This document shows, piece after piece, positions 56,096-64,000 of a stretch of 64,000 nt of DNA. The number at the start of each line of letters is the position of its first letter. Positions within the stretch are counted from its first letter, which is position 1. The notes below the pieces were generated by a model, which saw only the letters and a list, made by a program, of their open reading frames with translations, did not search any database and had not been told where the DNA came from. Source of the stretch: a virus; IMG/VR virus record IMGVR_UViG_3300035701_009377, positions 1 through 64,000 of that record. One strand, given 5' to 3'. The position numbers and the translations under genes are program-made.

Positions 56096-57175
56096 CTACG
56101 CGACAGCGCGCTCGACAATCGGCTCGGTGGCGTTGCACTTGCCGCTAATGGAGATCGTGGCGTCCTTGAAGTTGACCTCCTTCGAGTCGGCCCGGAAGTC
56201 CGGGAAGGTCGTCTTCTCATTCTCAGCCGTGCCGCAGGGCGGCGTGTAGAGCACGATCAGATCAATGGCATAGGGTTCACACGGATCGTCCGAGGAGCTA
56301 ACCCACTCGGCCGCTCCGCCCGTCTGCTTCAGCGCGTCCATCGGGCTGACCGGCTCGCTGGTGCCCTGGGTGATGTGCTCGTAGACGGCCTCCAACTTCA
56401 CGTCCATCGGGGCTTCCTTGCTCTCCCGCACGGTGTCCAGGTTGCCCCGGTCCAGCAGGTACTCGTACTCCTTGTGCTCGGTGTACGTGATGTTGCCGTC
56501 GCCGATCTTGATGCTGAGGTTCTGCGGATAGAACGTGACCACAGCATTGTCAAGGTAGGTGCCGCTTCCGAGGGCCGGCGAAAACTCGATGTTGGTCGTG
56601 GTCGAGCCACCTGCCGCCACGCCCACCACCGTGGTTGCCACGGCCACATCCGTGCCGCCGCCGGTGAGGCTGGTGCCATCGCCGACGAGCAAGGGTTGCG
56701 GGGCCGCACCCAGAGCCCCCTTGAACTCGACCACCCAAGGCGTGGCCGGGCCGGGGCCGCCGGTCACGCCCCAATCGCTGGTCGTGTAGCCGTCGTCCAT
56801 CGCCACCAGGGCGGCCTTGACGGCTGCGGCGTCGGCGTTGTAGGCGATACCCGCCGTCTCGTGGCCGCCGAACGACAGGGTGAAAGTGCCGCCCGACGAG
56901 TCGCTGTCGATTGTGACCGACTGTTTGGCGTTGGTGCCGGACTCGTTTTGCGTGCGAGCCGTGACGGTGTGGAACACCGGCGAGGTCTCTCCGACCACCT
57001 TGAAGCGCGCCCCGAGGGGCACCTGGGTGGCAATGGCGGTGTTCAAGGATACGTTGTCGATGTCAAACTGGGTCGCGCCGACCTGGGGCGGGCTGGACGG
57101 CTCGTTCACCGCCGTCGTGCCGCTGAGGCCGTCTTGGAGAATGACATCGCAGTCTCGCAGTTCGATGCGTGCCAT
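56096..57175 (-). CDS. Major tail tube protein with extra Ig-like domain
   Basis: 359 residues starting MARIELRDCDVILQDGLSGT. A middle domain (GGTFTLSFGGHETAGIAYNA, then DAAAVKAALVAMDDGY) is a beta domain often added to phage virion proteins and repeated in the gene 61585-62181. The C-terminal part (KLEAVYEHITQGTSEPVSPM; CNATEPIVERAVA) fits a tail tube fold. Position before the chaperones fits the major tail tube protein. A strong hairpin follows it. Confidence 0.75.
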   Translation of the reverse strand: MARIELRDCDVILQDGLSGTTAVNEPSSPPQVGATQFDIDNVSLNTAIATQVPLGARFKVVGETSPVFHTVTARTQNESGTNAKQSVTIDSDSSGGTFTLSFGGHETAGIAYNADAAAVKAALVAMDDGYTTSDWGVTGGPGPATPWVVEFKGALGAAPQPLLVGDGTSLTGGGTDVAVATTVVGVAAGGSTTTNIEFSPALGSGTYLDNAVVTFYPQNLSIKIGDGNITYTEHKEYEYLLDRGNLDTVRESKEAPMDVKLEAVYEHITQGTSEPVSPMDALKQTGGAAEWVSSSDDPCEPYAIDLIVLYTPPCGTAENEKTTFPDFRADSKEVNFKDATISISGKCNATEPIVERAVA

Positions 57176-57194
57176 GTTGGTTTTCTCCTAAAGG

Positions 57195-57692
57195 TTAGCT
57201 GTCTTGAAGTTCCATAACGTAGCGAGCGTCAACCATCGACTGCTTCAACCGATCCGTGGGATCAATCTGGCCGAAGTGCAGCACGCGGATGCTGTCGTTG
57301 CGCCCGCTACGCGGGGCCAGACAGCCGATGCTCGCCGATTCATCATCGCCCGGTTCGTCGCCGTACTTGTAGACCGGGATGTTGCAGTCCATCGCCTCCT
57401 GGAAGTCTCCGATGATCTTGAGTATTCCGTAACGGTTCTTGCTCTCTTCCAGGCGGGTGTAGAACAAGACGTTCACGTCCACTTCCAGGCGGAAGTAGTT
57501 GTGGCTCAGTTCCCGGCTAAACGGGCCGCTGATGCGGACCTCGCACCGATCCGTGGCCTTCATCAAAGCGTCCGTGCGCTCGTCCAGCCCTTCCACCAGC
57601 ACGGGAATGCCCGCCTGCTTGGCGACCTCTTTCATGTAGGTCGCCACCGAGGCGAACACCCATCGCGCCCAATTCGGATTCGCGGCCGGCAT
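57195..57692 (-). CDS. Tail completion-like protein
   Basis: 165 residues from ATG 57692. NWARWVFASVATYMKEVAKQ, YFRLEVDVNVLFYTRLEESK and DSIRVLHFGQIDPTDRLKQS give a mixed alpha/beta protein typical in size and position for a tail terminator or completion protein between connector and tail tube. No specific family recognised. Confidence 0.55.
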   Translation of the reverse strand: MPAANPNWARWVFASVATYMKEVAKQAGIPVLVEGLDERTDALMKATDRCEVRISGPFSRELSHNYFRLEVDVNVLFYTRLEESKNRYGILKIIGDFQEAMDCNIPVYKYGDEPGDDESASIGCLAPRSGRNDSIRVLHFGQIDPTDRLKQSMVDARYVMELQDS

Positions 57693-57694
57693 GG

Positions 57695-58210
57695 CTACAC
57701 CTCGCCTTCGCTCGCGCTGGTCAAGGCAACACTGGTTGCCGCCGACTCCTCCATGATGGAGCCGCCGATTCCCAGTTCCTCCCCGATCAGCGTCTTGCCG
57801 ACCACGATCCATGCGGAGCTGAACTCGTACTCCTCAAAACTCTCGACGGCGTACCGCCGGCCGTCGTAGCCGATCCAGTCGCTCGCGGTGAGCGTGAGGC
57901 TCGGGGCGTCCCGGCGGTCGATGATGAAGAGGCGTTTGCCCGTCTCGAAGCCGCTCCCGCCGGACACCGCCATCTTGTTGGCGGAGATCACGGAGATCGC
58001 CTGCTTCACTTCCCGCGACACGGTGACGGGCAAGACAACGGCACGCTGGATGCGCACGGCCGTTTTCGTCCTGGTGACTTCACCAGTCTTGGGGTCAGTC
58101 GCTACGCTCTGATTCTGGTAAACAACGATCGCGCCGCCGTACTGCCGCTTCAAGGCGTACAGCACCCGCTGAATCTGGCGGTTCAGGCTGTAGCTCGCAG
58201 GGTAAGTCAT
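57695..58210 (-). CDS. Head-tail connector/head closure protein
   Basis: 171 residues. SVATDPKTGEVTRTKTAVRI, VSREVKQAISVISANKMAVS and LTASDWIGYDGRRYAVESFE resemble head-closure or neck proteins of siphoviruses (short beta barrel binding the tail end). The gene lies between the holin-like gene and the tail completion gene. Confidence 0.58.
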   Translation of the reverse strand: MTYPASYSLNRQIQRVLYALKRQYGGAIVVYQNQSVATDPKTGEVTRTKTAVRIQRAVVLPVTVSREVKQAISVISANKMAVSGGSGFETGKRLFIIDRRDAPSLTLTASDWIGYDGRRYAVESFEEYEFSSAWIVVGKTLIGEELGIGGSIMEESAATSVALTSASEGEV

Positions 58211-58223
58211 GGCGGCACGTTGA

Positions 58224-58478
58224 TTAACGACGGTGGGAACGACCGTCCTGGTCCAAGGTCTTTTCCAGACGCTCCATCATCATGGTGTTCTGGGCGATGA
58301 CATCCGAGCAACGCTCCACCAAGGGCAGCAAGACCGTGCGTTGCTCGTCTTCCAGCTTGTCAACGCGATTGCACAAGCGGTTTTCGCGGACCCAGCCCTG
58401 CCAAAGGAAGAAGGCCGTGACCACGATCAAAGGCCCATACTGCTTGAGCAGCGTCACTACATCGGTGAACAAGTCCAT
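58224..58478 (-). CDS. Holin-like membrane protein
   Basis: 84 residues from ATG 58478. One N-terminal membrane helix (GPLIVVTAFFLWQGW, about residues 15-30) followed by a charged helix that looks coiled-coil (NRVDKLEDEQRTVLLPLVER, IAQNTMMMERLEKTL). This layout resembles BhlA/holin-like phage proteins. Being encoded right after the coat gene is unusual for a holin; it could be another membrane-associated factor. Confidence 0.55.
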   Translation of the reverse strand: MDLFTDVVTLLKQYGPLIVVTAFFLWQGWVRENRLCNRVDKLEDEQRTVLLPLVERCSDVIAQNTMMMERLEKTLDQDGRSHRR

Positions 58479-58514
58479 TGCAGGGCCTCCGCAGGAAAAG
58501 GGTGACACGAGAAA

Positions 58515-58550
58515 GGCTGCCCGGCCGGGATCGCGCCCGGCCGGGCAAGC
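58515..58550 (-). terminator. Hairpin directly after the major capsid gene
   Basis: 12-bp perfect stem (58518-58529 with 58536-58547) with a six-base loop ATCGCG, followed on the minus strand by a pyrimidine-rich TTTCTC. Rho-independent terminator or attenuator likely limiting read-through from the highly expressed coat gene. Confidence 0.7.
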
Positions 58551-58564
58551 CTGTCAGCACACGG

Positions 58565-59962
58565 TTAGCCGAGCATCGGGACGCAGAGGGCCGAGTCGAG
58601 CACCGCCACACCCGCGAGCACGTCGCAGTTGACGATGGTGCCGCCCGCGTTGATGTCGTACTGCATCAGCACGCGCATCCCGATCCCGTTGAAGTCCTGG
58701 ACCGCAGCGGCGACCCCGGCCGTCGGATGGGGCAGGGCCAGGGGCCGAGTCACCAGGGCGATGGCATTCCGATGGAAGGCCAGGTTCATCGTGCCGTAGG
58801 GGCCGGGGAAGGCGGGGTCGTCGTTGGCGACGGCGACCTCCAACGGCCGATCCAGGTACACGGTGCAGCTCGCGCCGGCGTCTTCCGACTCGATCACCGT
58901 GTAGGTCCGGCGGCTACCACCGGTGCCGAAGGCAAGCAACTGGCCGACCTGCGGGGCATGGGCGGCGGTGTAGCCGTCCAGCACGATTCCCTCGCTATAG
59001 CCGGCCGCGTAGCTGGCCGCTGCGGCGCATGCCTTGTAGGCGGTAGCCACGGCGTTGTCCTCGGTGGCGTACTTCAGCGCCTCGTTCAGCTTGAACCAGG
59101 CGGCGTTGGTCGCCGTGCAATAGGTCGGCTGATCGTTGCCGGCGATGACGACGAACTCACCCACGGTGGGAGCCAGGACGGAAGCAAGCTCCGTCCCCGC
59201 GGCGGTGCCCGCGGCATACGGCTCGGTCACAGGATCGGTGTCGCTGTCGGCACCCGAGAGGACGCAGTTGACGTTCTGGTCCATGTAGGTCTCGAAGCCG
59301 AGGATGCGGCCCAGGGTGGCGTTCTGAAGCGCCGTGCCGCCGTCGCCACGCTCGTTGGCCTTGAGGAACAGGTCGGTCTTGAGCATGGCCGTCTCGCTGG
59401 TGGGGGCCATGACCAGGTTCCGGCCGTCCACGGGGCACTTGTTGACGTTCAGTCGCTCGCGGGCCTCAAGCACGTAGTCCTTGGCGTTGCTGGCCGACAG
59501 GCCGCCCAGTTGGCCGACGCGGTTGCTCGGGCCGCCAAGGTAGGCATGGACCCGGCCCAATAGGGCGCGGTCGATGCCCAGGGCAATGCTCTGCATCGCC
59601 GGGCGGAGGTAGATGGTCGTCAACTCCTCGAAGGACTTGCTGCCTTCCCCGTCGCGGATGACGAAGGACTCGTAGAACCACTGGTCCAACGGCACAGGCA
59701 CGTTGGTCGCCGTGGCGTCTTGCTGCACCAGGGTGGTGCCGTCCTTCTTCCGGCGAATCTTGAACTCGCCGGGCTTGCGAGTGTTCACCACGTCGCCAAA
59801 CTTGGCGATGGTGTTCTCGAACTCGCGGTTGACGAGGCCCGCCATGACCGTGTTCTGCGAGAGCATGGCCACGCCTGCGGCAGCCCACAACTCGGGGATG
59901 AAGGCGTCCAGGTCGTTCTCGTAGCAGGCGTAACGGACCTGCGCATGATACTTACGAAGCAT
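58565..59962 (-). CDS. Major capsid protein (P22 coat-like)
   Basis: 465 residues from ATG 59962, with GGAG 8 bases upstream. AAGVAMLSQNTVMAGLVNRE, FENTIAKFGDVVNTRKPGEF and VPVPLDQWFYESFVIRDGEG match the P22 gene 5-type coat protein (HK97 fold with inserted domain). It forms the capsid shell. The N-terminus MLRKYHAQVRYACYE nearly repeats the scaffold N-terminus next door. A hairpin follows the stop. Confidence 0.88.
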   Translation of the reverse strand: MLRKYHAQVRYACYENDLDAFIPELWAAAGVAMLSQNTVMAGLVNREFENTIAKFGDVVNTRKPGEFKIRRKKDGTTLVQQDATATNVPVPLDQWFYESFVIRDGEGSKSFEELTTIYLRPAMQSIALGIDRALLGRVHAYLGGPSNRVGQLGGLSASNAKDYVLEARERLNVNKCPVDGRNLVMAPTSETAMLKTDLFLKANERGDGGTALQNATLGRILGFETYMDQNVNCVLSGADSDTDPVTEPYAAGTAAGTELASVLAPTVGEFVVIAGNDQPTYCTATNAAWFKLNEALKYATEDNAVATAYKACAAAASYAAGYSEGIVLDGYTAAHAPQVGQLLAFGTGGSRRTYTVIESEDAGASCTVYLDRPLEVAVANDDPAFPGPYGTMNLAFHRNAIALVTRPLALPHPTAGVAAAVQDFNGIGMRVLMQYDINAGGTIVNCDVLAGVAVLDSALCVPMLG

Positions 59963-60042
59963 CGTTGTTCTCCACTTCACAGGTGTTTCAGTTTGAGTCA
60001 GCACGCAACAGCGCATGCCTCACGATCCGATCCCCTGGAAGA

Positions 60043-60915
60043 TTAACGGCGGCCAGTGGGCCGAGTCCTCAGAAGCTCAGGGTTCTCCTTTTGGATTTTC
60101 AGATATTGCTGCGGAGTGATCTTCCGCAGGTCAATCTGGCCGTTGCCCGACGTAAGGCCGCCGGTAGCCGAACTCGATCCGATGCCCGACCTGACGCCGG
60201 AGCGGAACATATTGCCCCAGGTGTCGGGATCGTCTTTCATCTTCTTCACGGCATCCTCGGGCGTGTACGCCTTGGTCTCCATTTCGCCCGTCGTTTGGTT
60301 GACGGCCTGCATCTCGACCATCGGCTTGTACTTGCCGGTAGGCTTGCCGGTCTTCGGGTCCACCTCGGGGACCAACTTGGTCAGTGGGCGGAGTTGGTTG
60401 GCAAGCTGGAAGGGCTGAAACGCCTCATGCTTCGTGGCGGCATCGGTCAGTGCCCGCTCGACCGTCGAATCGCGGTACAGGTTCTCGAAGAAGGAAGCCT
60501 TCTCGTTGGCCTCTTTGAGTTGCACGGCATACTGCTCCTGCAACTGTTTCTTCTCCACGGTAAGCTGTTCTTCCTTGCTGCGCAATTGGCCTTGCACGGT
60601 TTCCAAGTTCTCTTGCAGGGCCTTGCGGTCCTTCTCGGTCAAGGTGTTGCTGTCCAGGGCGGCCTTGAGTTTCGTTTCCATCTCCTGCAACTTGGTCTGA
60701 TGCTTGCGGCGGTCCTCAGCCAAGTGTTTGTTCAGGTCGTCCTGCGTGAACATCTTGGCCGCACCGCCGCCGCTGCCGCCACCACCGTCATTGACGCTGC
60801 CAGCCGCGCCGCCACTGGCCGCGCCACCGACTGCTCCACCCGCGCCTCCCACGCCGTCTCCGCCTTCGCCCTCGTAGCAAGCGAACCGCACACCAGCCCA
60901 GTACCGCTTCAACAT
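60043..60915 (-). CDS. Scaffolding protein
   Basis: 290 residues from ATG 60915. After the N-terminal peptide MLKRYWAGVRFACYE and a Gly/Ala-rich linker, long coiled-coil stretches follow (KLQEMETKLKAALDSNTLTE, QGQLRSKEEQLTVEKKQLQE), then a mixed C-terminal part (DLRKITPQQYLKIQKENPEL). Coiled-coil proteins between the adaptor and coat genes are typical scaffolds guiding capsid assembly. The Gly-rich linker is unusual. Confidence 0.8.
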   Translation of the reverse strand: MLKRYWAGVRFACYEGEGGDGVGGAGGAVGGAASGGAAGSVNDGGGGSGGGAAKMFTQDDLNKHLAEDRRKHQTKLQEMETKLKAALDSNTLTEKDRKALQENLETVQGQLRSKEEQLTVEKKQLQEQYAVQLKEANEKASFFENLYRDSTVERALTDAATKHEAFQPFQLANQLRPLTKLVPEVDPKTGKPTGKYKPMVEMQAVNQTTGEMETKAYTPEDAVKKMKDDPDTWGNMFRSGVRSGIGSSSATGGLTSGNGQIDLRKITPQQYLKIQKENPELLRTRPTGRR

Positions 60916-61025
60916 TGCTCGTACCTTTCGCCTCTCAAGGTTCAACAGGTTGCTCCCGCCGTTGTGAGTGCCGGCGGGCCTGGCCCGGCTCAAAGGCCGG
61001 TCGTGAAAAGCCAGAGCGACATGCC

Positions 61026-61574
61026 CTAGCTGACTCTTGACAACTTCACGGCATCCCCGTCCCGCAGGAACGGCCGCAACAGCCGCCACGCCACGGAACT
61101 GGGGACCATGTTGATGATGTGCTCGATGGGGACTTGGTTCCGCGAATAGCCGGTTCGCACTTGCCCGTAGCCCATCGACTCCACAGACAGGTTCTCCAAT
61201 TCCAGTTCCGGGTCTTTGCCGTCCAGCAAGGCGTAGGCGATCTCGTAGCACGCCCGGCGGATCGCCTCGGGTATTTCGGTGTCCGCGCCCCGTGGGAACT
61301 CCAGCGATTGGCTGGCCTCGGCCGCTTGGATGTCGCTCGGGTCCGCCGCCGAGTTGGCGTCCAAGAGCGTGTAAACGCCGTGCTTGTAGCCCTTGAAGTT
61401 CAGGCCGTCGATGATCTGCGTGGCGGCAACGAGCGCCTTCTCCCGGTCGGCATCGCGGGCAGCGGACCAAGCAGTCTCGTGGAGCCGCTGGGCGAAGTAG
61501 GCCGTTGGCTCGGCAGTCCGTTCTGCCGCGGTATCGCCGTCCTGCTTGCCGTAGTAGTCGAAGTTGATCGCCAC
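61026..61574 (-). CDS. Head-tail adaptor protein (DnaT-like family)
   Basis: 182 residues from GTG 61574, with GGGGGCGAG upstream. YFAQRLHETAWSAARDADRE, KALVAATQIIDGLNFKG and FPRGADTEIPEAIRRACYEI match a head completion protein family described as DnaT-like in phage genomes. It probably joins the portal to the tail. It lies between a minor structural gene and the scaffold. Confidence 0.7.
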   Translation of the reverse strand: MAINFDYYGKQDGDTAAERTAEPTAYFAQRLHETAWSAARDADREKALVAATQIIDGLNFKGYKHGVYTLLDANSAADPSDIQAAEASQSLEFPRGADTEIPEAIRRACYEIAYALLDGKDPELELENLSVESMGYGQVRTGYSRNQVPIEHIINMVPSSVAWRLLRPFLRDGDAVKLSRVS

Positions 61575-61584
61575 TGCTCGCCCC

Positions 61585-62181
61585 CTAACAAGCGATCCAC
61601 GAGTACCCTTGGTCCGCCGCGCCACCGACGATGTAAACCTTCGCTAGATCGTCCACGTAGATGGGCGGCGACTGCTGGCCGGCGGACAGGATGAAGCCGT
61701 CCTCGGCGTTGTCGGCACGATTACCGACCATGATGACGTTGCCGTTGGCCCCGTTGGCGCGAAGCATGACGTACTTCTTTACCGGCCAGCCAACTGCGTG
61801 GCCGTGCTCGTTGACCGTCACCGCAACATCATGTCCCTCGCCTTCCAGGTCCACGTCTACCGCCATCATGGCCTCGATCAATTGCCAGCGCAGCGCCCCG
61901 GCGAAATCCACGGGCCACGGGCCGCCGGCATCGCCGGAGACGGCGACGTTGCCCGCACCGACGACCGCTTCCAGAGCCGCTTGCACGGCTGCCGCCGCAG
62001 CGTCGAAGGCGATGTCTGCCGTCTCGACGCCATCGACGGCCAACTTGAAGTGGCCCGCCGTTGCCGTCACCGTGACCGTTTGCCGGGCACTGGCTGCACC
62101 AAGACGCACCACCTCCGTGCCCACGGTGCCGCTGCCCGTGCGAAACTCGGCCTGCGATTCACGATCAATGTCAACCAGCAT
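61585..62181 (-). CDS. Minor structural protein with Ig-like domain
   Basis: 198 residues. Residues about 35-75 (TVTVTATAGHFKLAVDGVET, then AAAVQAALEAVVGAG) repeat the beta domain of the tail tube protein. The end (NGNVIMVGNRADNAEDGFIL, DLAKVYIVGGAADQGY) resembles phage decoration or head proteins. It follows the portal gene. Confidence 0.6.
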   Translation of the reverse strand: MLVDIDRESQAEFRTGSGTVGTEVVRLGAASARQTVTVTATAGHFKLAVDGVETADIAFDAAAAAVQAALEAVVGAGNVAVSGDAGGPWPVDFAGALRWQLIEAMMAVDVDLEGEGHDVAVTVNEHGHAVGWPVKKYVMLRANGANGNVIMVGNRADNAEDGFILSAGQQSPPIYVDDLAKVYIVGGAADQGYSWIAC

Positions 62182-62184
62182 GGC

Positions 62185-63987
62185 CTATTCTCCGGTGAAC
62201 TGGCCCTTGCCGCGCACGCGCCGGGCCGTGGTGTCTCGTAGGTCGGTATTACGGCTGGCGGCCTTCTCGTCCGTGCCGGCATTAGGATCAGCGGAAAGGT
62301 CCGCTACGCCGCGGGCCGCCGGGTCGCTGCCTTTCGCCAAGCCGCCGAGGCCCTGCGACTGCGCCATGGCAATCCGCTCGATGCGGGCCAGATGGTCCGC
62401 ACGGGCCTTCTGGTACTCGTCGTCATCGAACCCCAGAGCGATGGAGGCGGTCTGCTCGCCTACCAACCCGGCTTCGGCCGCTTGAACAATTGTCAGCGGA
62501 TCGCTGGTGGTGAAATGAGCGTTGTCGATTTCCTGGTTGATCTGCTCGATGTTCCCGACACTGATCTTGCCGCCTAGAAGGGCCAGCACGACGCACTTGG
62601 CAAGCTCTCGCTTGATCTTCCGCCCCGGCACCGCCGACATCAGCTTCACCAGGTCTTCGGCCTCCTTCACCCGGTCGGAGTCCGTCTTGAGGCTGTAGCG
62701 ATCCGGGTACTTGATCGTCGCCACCTCGCGGCGGGCCTCGCTCCGTTCCTCATAGGCCGCCCAGTGCTCGGCGATCTGCCGCTCGGCGTTTTCCAACACC
62801 AATCCGATGTAGGACAACCCGGCTTCGAGCCCCTGGTTGTCCATCTGCTTCGACTCTGCCGACACTCGCACCGCCAAGCTCGACACGGCCAGGTTGACCA
62901 ACTCGCGGATGTCCCGCTTGATCCGGTCCTGCAATTCCAGGCTCGCCCGCAGCGGCTCGGCCGAGGGATTGATAAAGGCGGGCGCGTTCATCCCTTTGTC
63001 GTAGGTCCGGCCGTGGGTCGCGCCCACTTTGATGTCGGTGTCGGCCGCGCCTTGGCCGCCGGTTGTCGCCGTCCCATCCGCATTGGCCGCTGGCTTCAAA
63101 TGGGCACCGACCGCCCGCAGGTCCTTCTGCTCGATGTAGAACGGGAAGTTGCTCCGCAAGGCGTAATTCACATCGCTCGAACCGAGGTTGAGTAGTGCGA
63201 CTTGCTGGGCGCAAACGTCCTTAATCATGCTGTCGCCCAGATCAAGCATGACGAAGGGGATGCGCGTCAATTCCAATTGGTAGGCACCGCTCGGAAGGCC
63301 CTCGCGGTTCACCGGCTTTCCGTCCACGTCGTAGAATTGCAGGCTGACCAGGCCGGTCTTCGGGTCGATCCACAACCGGCGGTAGCGGCTCACGGATCGC
63401 GTCGGCAGCAGGTACTCCTCGTCGTACTGCATCACCGTGTCGCGCAGGAGCACCGATTGGAACTCGCTCGGCTCTTCGGCGTTGCCGCACGACCAGCTCA
63501 AAATGTCCTCGATGTCGTACTTGTAGAGGTACGGCCGCACGTCGCCCGCCTCGGCCAGCGTCAGCGGGGCAGGAACCGCCGGAGCGTCCACGTACACGCC
63601 CACGCGGCCCATGACCAACAGTTCCGTCAGCACCTTGACGCCGAAAAAGGCGTTCATCGTCGAGCCGCGGCGGTCCACGCCCAGGTCCAGCCCGGCCACG
63701 GCGTTCTGGTAGGCTTGGCTCCCCCCACGCCGCGTGATGTCCCGCATCCGCTGGAAGATCGCGTTGCGGATGTCGTTGATGGCCGCCTTGGCGAAGGCCG
63801 GGACCGGGGTGATGTTCTTGCGGGTGATGAAATCCGTGTTGTCTTCCCTGGTGGTGAACCGCTCCAAGTAGGAATCGCGGAACTCCTCACCGCCGGAATA
63901 GGTCAGCCGCCACTTGCCCCAGTCAGTCTGATCGCCCAGGTACGAGGGATGGCGACTGTCGATGATGCGAGGTTTCTGGTCGGCCAT
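62185..63987 (-). CDS. Portal protein (DUF4055-like)
   Basis: 600 residues. RHPSYLGDQTDWGKWRLTYS, YLERFTTREDNTDFITRKNI and PYLYKYDIEDILSWSCGNAE are typical of the DUF4055 phage portal group, and a long helical stem region follows (RDIRELVNLAVSSLAVRVSA, QIAEHWAAYEERSEARRE). The dodecameric portal packages and ejects DNA. It is the first complete structural gene in the window; a terminase gene is expected just beyond. Confidence 0.85.
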   Translation of the reverse strand: MADQKPRIIDSRHPSYLGDQTDWGKWRLTYSGGEEFRDSYLERFTTREDNTDFITRKNITPVPAFAKAAINDIRNAIFQRMRDITRRGGSQAYQNAVAGLDLGVDRRGSTMNAFFGVKVLTELLVMGRVGVYVDAPAVPAPLTLAEAGDVRPYLYKYDIEDILSWSCGNAEEPSEFQSVLLRDTVMQYDEEYLLPTRSVSRYRRLWIDPKTGLVSLQFYDVDGKPVNREGLPSGAYQLELTRIPFVMLDLGDSMIKDVCAQQVALLNLGSSDVNYALRSNFPFYIEQKDLRAVGAHLKPAANADGTATTGGQGAADTDIKVGATHGRTYDKGMNAPAFINPSAEPLRASLELQDRIKRDIRELVNLAVSSLAVRVSAESKQMDNQGLEAGLSYIGLVLENAERQIAEHWAAYEERSEARREVATIKYPDRYSLKTDSDRVKEAEDLVKLMSAVPGRKIKRELAKCVVLALLGGKISVGNIEQINQEIDNAHFTTSDPLTIVQAAEAGLVGEQTASIALGFDDDEYQKARADHLARIERIAMAQSQGLGGLAKGSDPAARGVADLSADPNAGTDEKAASRNTDLRDTTARRVRGKGQFTGE

Positions 63988-64000
63988 CTCTAAATCACCT

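Noticed and set aside
1-64000. CRISPR array, insertion sequences, rRNA
   Set aside because: No regularly spaced repeats, transposase motifs or rRNA-like sequence were noticed.

Overview
The window looks like most of a temperate, tailed (siphovirus-like) phage genome, either an integrated prophage or a phage contig. It is G+C-rich. The tyrosine recombinase belongs to a variant I associate from memory with Planctomycetes (its box I region reads NCGFGN and RCPLWPET). The secreted trypsin-like protease, the PDZ protein and the many zinc-ribbon proteins fit such a host. The host assignment is an inference; the phage nature is clear from the portal, scaffold, P22-type coat, tail tube, tape measure, DNA polymerase, primase-helicase and integrase.

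Layout. Positions 1-2700 hold decayed material: the C-terminal end of a polymerase-like gene, a DNA methyltransferase broken by a frameshift and an amber codon, and an inverted fragment of a related gene. A tRNA-Lys(CUU) with its terminator lies at 2704-2820, followed by the integrase (2976-4250, + strand). From 4138 to 38012 about 60 genes run leftward on the minus strand, mostly joined by ATGA, GTGA or TGATG overlaps, so this looks like one or a few very long early/replication operons. They encode a family A DNA polymerase, ATP-dependent DNA ligase, SNF2-type helicase, two ParB-like proteins, a sigma factor, several nucleases (PD-(D/E)XK, VRR-NUC, DnaQ-like), two metallophosphoesterases, five DNA methyltransferases, a radical-SAM-like protein, nucleotide salvage enzymes (DeoC, deoxyribosyltransferase-like, 5'(3')-deoxyribonucleotidase) and many small unknown proteins. 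A nested palindrome at 38037-38117 sits between the divergent ParB-like gene and the primase-helicase. Positions 38190-42965 (+ strand) hold the primase-helicase, a dATP/dGTP diphosphohydrolase-like protein, an exonuclease and cysteine-rich proteins. From 43083 to 63987 (minus strand) lies the morphogenesis module, read from portal (63987) down through adaptor, scaffold, major capsid, holin-like protein, connectors, tail tube, tail chaperones with a probable -1 frameshift, an endonuclease VII-like HNH gene, tape measure and tail-tip/decoration proteins. Terminase genes are not in the window and are expected to the right of 64000.

How it works together. The phage would replicate with its own polymerase, primase-helicase, ligase and helicase. 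It has the means to draw nucleotides from host DNA through its nucleases, deoxyribonucleotidase, deoxyribosyltransferase-like protein and DeoC, and to modify its DNA with several methyltransferases. The sigma factor may redirect transcription. The most unusual points are an HNH/NUMOD homing-type nuclease embedded in frame inside a methyltransferase, a DnaJ-type zinc finger embedded in the DNA polymerase, the nested palindrome beside the primase, a matching N-terminal peptide on the coat and scaffold proteins, and a phage-encoded signal-peptide protease together with a stand-alone PDZ protein.
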